From: Opitutales bacterium
GTDB lineage: Bacteria; Verrucomicrobiota; Verrucomicrobiia; Opitutales; Opitutaceae
Length of the DNA: 7,896 bases
Reading direction: 5' to 3'
NCBI GenBank assembly: GCA_021772595.1
Contig: JAJFLS010000387.1
Span: 1 to 7,896 of the forward strand
In this document: positions 6,244-7,896 of the stretch, piece after piece
Position numbering within the stretch: position 1 is the first letter of the stretch
How the letters are laid out: every line of letters starts with the position of its first letter
Notes under the pieces: generated by a model
The model's input: the letters and a program-made list of their open reading frames with translations, nothing else
Database searches by the model: none
Told to the model about the DNA's origin: nothing
Program-made: the position numbers and the translations under genes

Positions 6244-6849
6244 ATGAGAGTGACTTGGGTCAATGGCTGGGGTTTGGAGGGGGACTACGTTCTGGATGTA
6301 GTTGAGAGCATGTATCCAGATTATGAGCATAGTGTAGTCTATTCCGATTCCGACTGGGAGCGCGAGCTGGATAGATTGCCGGAAATCGACGTGTTGATTG
6401 GATTTTCGCTGGGGGCGCATCTGTTGGCTGGCCGGCCGGAGATTGTCGATAGGTGCAAGCGCGCGATTTTGCTAGCTCCGTTTGAAGATTTCAAAGCGGA
6501 TTCGGACAAAGGAGGAAAGGTGAGGCGTGGCCAGCTCGTCTATTTGTCGCGATGGCTAGATCGAGATCCGAATGCGGCGATTTTAGATTTTCGAGAGCGG
6601 GCAGGTCTAAACGGCGCGATTGTCCGGAAGAGCTCGATCTCAGTTGTCGAGCTTAAGTGGGGGATCGAACGCTTGCTTGATGGAAGCGTTGACGGAGAAT
6701 TCATCCGGCGGATGGAGTGCTACGTCGGCTCGGAAGATACGTTGTTGGATTCGGCGCGATTGAAAGAGCTGTATCCGAATATCAATGTTGTTGAAGGAGC
6801 GGGTCATGATTTGGCGGAGCTACTTGAGAAGGCGGGGATTGAACTGTGA
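6244..6849 (+). CDS. Alpha/beta-hydrolase, probable pimeloyl-ACP methyl ester esterase (BioH/BioG role)
   Basis: This 201-residue alpha/beta-hydrolase has a complete predicted triad. Ser55 is in the nucleophile elbow GFSLG, Asp165 is in YVGSEDTLLD, and His188 is in GAGHD. The early VNGWGLEGDYV segment is the oxyanion-loop position and resembles the HGWG of BioH and the AGWG of BioG. The protein is shorter than E. coli BioH (256 residues), with a compact helical insertion between Ser55 and Asp165 that would form the lid. It lies between bioF and bioC, 2 nt after bioF and overlapping bioC by GTGA. That is where BioC's partner, the enzyme removing the methyl group from pimeloyl-ACP methyl ester, would be expected. 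The fold and triad are seen; the substrate is inferred. I could not assign it to BioH, BioG, BioK, BioJ or BioV with confidence. Confidence 0.78.
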   Translation: MRVTWVNGWGLEGDYVLDVVESMYPDYEHSVVYSDSDWERELDRLPEIDVLIGFSLGAHLLAGRPEIVDRCKRAILLAPFEDFKADSDKGGKVRRGQLVYLSRWLDRDPNAAILDFRERAGLNGAIVRKSSISVVELKWGIERLLDGSVDGEFIRRMECYVGSEDTLLDSARLKELYPNINVVEGAGHDLAELLEKAGIEL

Positions 6850-7553
6850 GATTTGACCAAAAGGCGCCCCGCTATCACGAGAAGGCGGACATCCAGAAAA
6901 TCGTCGCTGATTGGGGATCGGAGTGGATCGAACGCGATTGCGGCGATCTGCGAGCGCTGGAGCTTGGAGCAGGAACGGGGCTTTTTACGAGGCATTTGGC
7001 CTTACGTGGATTCAGGGAGTTCCGGGCGACTGATTTGTCGAGTTCAATGGTCCAGGAGGGGCGTCATCGTTTGCCCTTGGTGGATTGGGGAGAGCTCGAT
7101 GCGTGGCGGTGCGAGACTGATCCGGTAGACCGAATCTACAGCAGCAGTTTGCTTCAATGGGCTCTGGAACCGGAGGACGTATTGAAGAATTGGAGAAACG
7201 CATTAGCTGCGGGAGGAAAGGTTTTGGTCTGTTTGTTTGTGAAGGGTTCCCTGAGCGAGTTTGCAGATGTGGACGCGCGCTTCGCGGCTTTCCCGTGGAG
7301 AAGCGAGAGTGAATGGATCGCTCGATTTGAAGAGGCGGGTTTCGATGTTTTGAGAAACGAGACACGCTCTGATTTGATCGCCTTCGACTCTCCTCGAGAA
7401 GCCTTGCGATCGCTTCACGATATTGGAGCGGTGGAGGAGCGTCGAATGAGCGCCGCGGAACTGCGTCGGTTTTTGAGGAGTTGCGAGCGCGGGGAGGAGA
7501 GCCCTTTCGAAGTCAGCTGGAAGGCTATGAAAATCGAATGTGTTAGGCGTTGA
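6846..7553 (+). CDS. bioC: BioC, malonyl-ACP O-methyltransferase
   Basis: BioC methylates the free carboxyl of malonyl-ACP, so that fatty acid synthase elongates it to pimeloyl-ACP methyl ester. The 235-residue protein is a class I SAM methyltransferase. It has an N-terminal FDQKAPRYHEKADIQ like the F..AA..Y...A..Q of BioC. Motif I is LELGAGTG (residues 38-45), ATDLS provides the acidic residue Asp63, and SSLLQWALEP matches the conserved QW of BioC. The C-terminal FDSPREALRSLHDIGA corresponds to the BioC segment ending in K.tGa. Start GTG 6846 overlaps the hydrolase stop (GTGA) and follows an AAGGCGGGG stretch. No bioW or bioI is seen in the window, so the pimelate moiety should come from the BioC route. 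Its 3' end overlaps the convergent aat gene by 11 bp. Confidence 0.9.
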   Translation: MRFDQKAPRYHEKADIQKIVADWGSEWIERDCGDLRALELGAGTGLFTRHLALRGFREFRATDLSSSMVQEGRHRLPLVDWGELDAWRCETDPVDRIYSSSLLQWALEPEDVLKNWRNALAAGGKVLVCLFVKGSLSEFADVDARFAAFPWRSESEWIARFEEAGFDVLRNETRSDLIAFDSPREALRSLHDIGAVEERRMSAAELRRFLRSCERGEESPFEVSWKAMKIECVRR

Positions 7554-7896
7554 GGCTCCAGGGTCCGAGGATCGAGTCGGCCTCGAGAGCCTGATGGAGT
7601 TCGGCGAGGAAGCGGTCGCGAGAAATACTTTCCGCTCCTAGGCTTTGAAGGTGGGGAGTGGGAGTTTGAGCGTCGATGAAGTTAAAGCCTTGTCGTTGAG
7701 AAAACAATACAAGTTGAGCGAGAGCCATTTTTGACGCATTCGGCACTGTGTGAAACATGGACTCGCCAAAGAACGCGGCGCCTATGGACAGGCCGTAAAG
7801 ACCGCCCACTAGTTCGCCGTTCGAATAGGTCTCGAATGAATGAGCGATGCCGCGTCGATACATTTCGATATAGGCGTTGATCATATCTTCGGTGAT
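7543..7896 (-). CDS. aat: Aat, leucyl/phenylalanyl-tRNA-protein transferase (partial, 5' end outside window)
   Basis: Aat transfers Leu or Phe from aminoacyl-tRNA to N-terminal Arg or Lys of proteins, marking them for ClpS/ClpAP degradation. The 117 visible C-terminal residues include AHSFETYSNGELVGGLYG, IGAAFFGESMF, NASKMALAQL, FIDAQTPTPHLQSLGAE and ISRDRFLAEL, which are the family's most conserved blocks. The frame remains open to the window's right edge and reads ITED before the Met at 7884. The true start therefore lies beyond 7896 and the internal ATG is not the start. The stop (TAA, complement of 7543-7545) lies inside the end of bioC. The gene is convergent with the biotin operon and has no evident functional tie to it. 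No intrinsic terminator can be seen between the two. Confidence 0.93.
   Translation of the reverse strand: MTEDMINAYIEMYRRGIAHSFETYSNGELVGGLYGLSIGAAFFGESMFHTVPNASKMALAQLVLFSQRQGFNFIDAQTPTPHLQSLGAESISRDRFLAELHQALEADSILGPWSLNA

Noticed and set aside
2068..7553. An unknown biosynthetic or defence system in the long plus-strand operon
   Set aside because: Each gene except the small hydrolase matches a named biotin enzyme with intact catalytic residues. The cluster is a complete biotin operon.
7565..7585. Hairpin CGAGG/CCTCG near the bioC-aat junction as a terminator
   Set aside because: It is only a 5-bp stem with no T-tract on either side, and it lies in conserved aat coding sequence.

Overview
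The window carries a compact, almost entirely plus-strand gene cluster whose core is a complete late biotin operon: bioA-bioB-bioD-bioF-(alpha/beta-hydrolase)-bioC, positions 2068-7553. Base composition is moderately GC-rich. Starts include ATG and GTG, and several genes lack a clear Shine-Dalgarno sequence. An isolated Hpt phosphotransfer gene, a rhodanese/MauE/peroxiredoxin set and a bio operon followed by aat would fit a Gram-negative environmental bacterium. Protein style suggests Verrucomicrobiota (Opitutae-like), but that assignment is impression rather than proof.

Layout. Positions 1-166 may hold the 3' end of an upstream gene (uncertain), followed by a short AT-richer leader. A single-domain histidine phosphotransfer (Hpt) protein is at 222-590. 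A tightly coupled three-gene redox set follows: a membrane-anchored rhodanese (661-1089), a four-helix MauE/DoxX-like membrane protein with a CxC motif (1086-1517) and a PrxQ/BCP-like peroxiredoxin (1514-1996). The intergenic stretch 1997-2067 holds a perfect 9-bp inverted repeat with a 15-bp spacer, CTTGTTAAG-N15-CTTAACAAG. It closely resembles the BirA operator of biotin genes and lies 9 bp before bioA. The six bio genes then run with gaps of 2 to 6 nt or 4-nt overlaps to position 7553. A minus-strand partial gene, leucyl/phenylalanyl-tRNA-protein transferase (aat), converges on bioC, and the two 3' ends overlap by 11 bp.

How the genes work together. BioC methylates malonyl-ACP so that fatty acid synthesis can extend it to pimeloyl-ACP methyl ester. 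The small alpha/beta-hydrolase between bioF and bioC has a Ser-Asp-His triad and is the obvious candidate for the esterase that releases pimeloyl-ACP (the BioH/BioG role). BioF then makes KAPA, BioA makes DAPA, BioD makes dethiobiotin and BioB inserts sulfur to give biotin. The operator suggests that biotin-loaded BirA represses the whole operon. The upstream redox trio is probably a separate unit. Topology predicted from positive-inside charges puts the rhodanese domain and the MauE CxC motif on the same, outer side of the membrane, with the peroxiredoxin in the cytosol.

I see no mobile element, CRISPR array, tRNA or rRNA. Most of the window is recognisable biology. The points most worth a second look are the esterase subtype, the BirA-like operator and the rhodanese/MauE/Prx trio.
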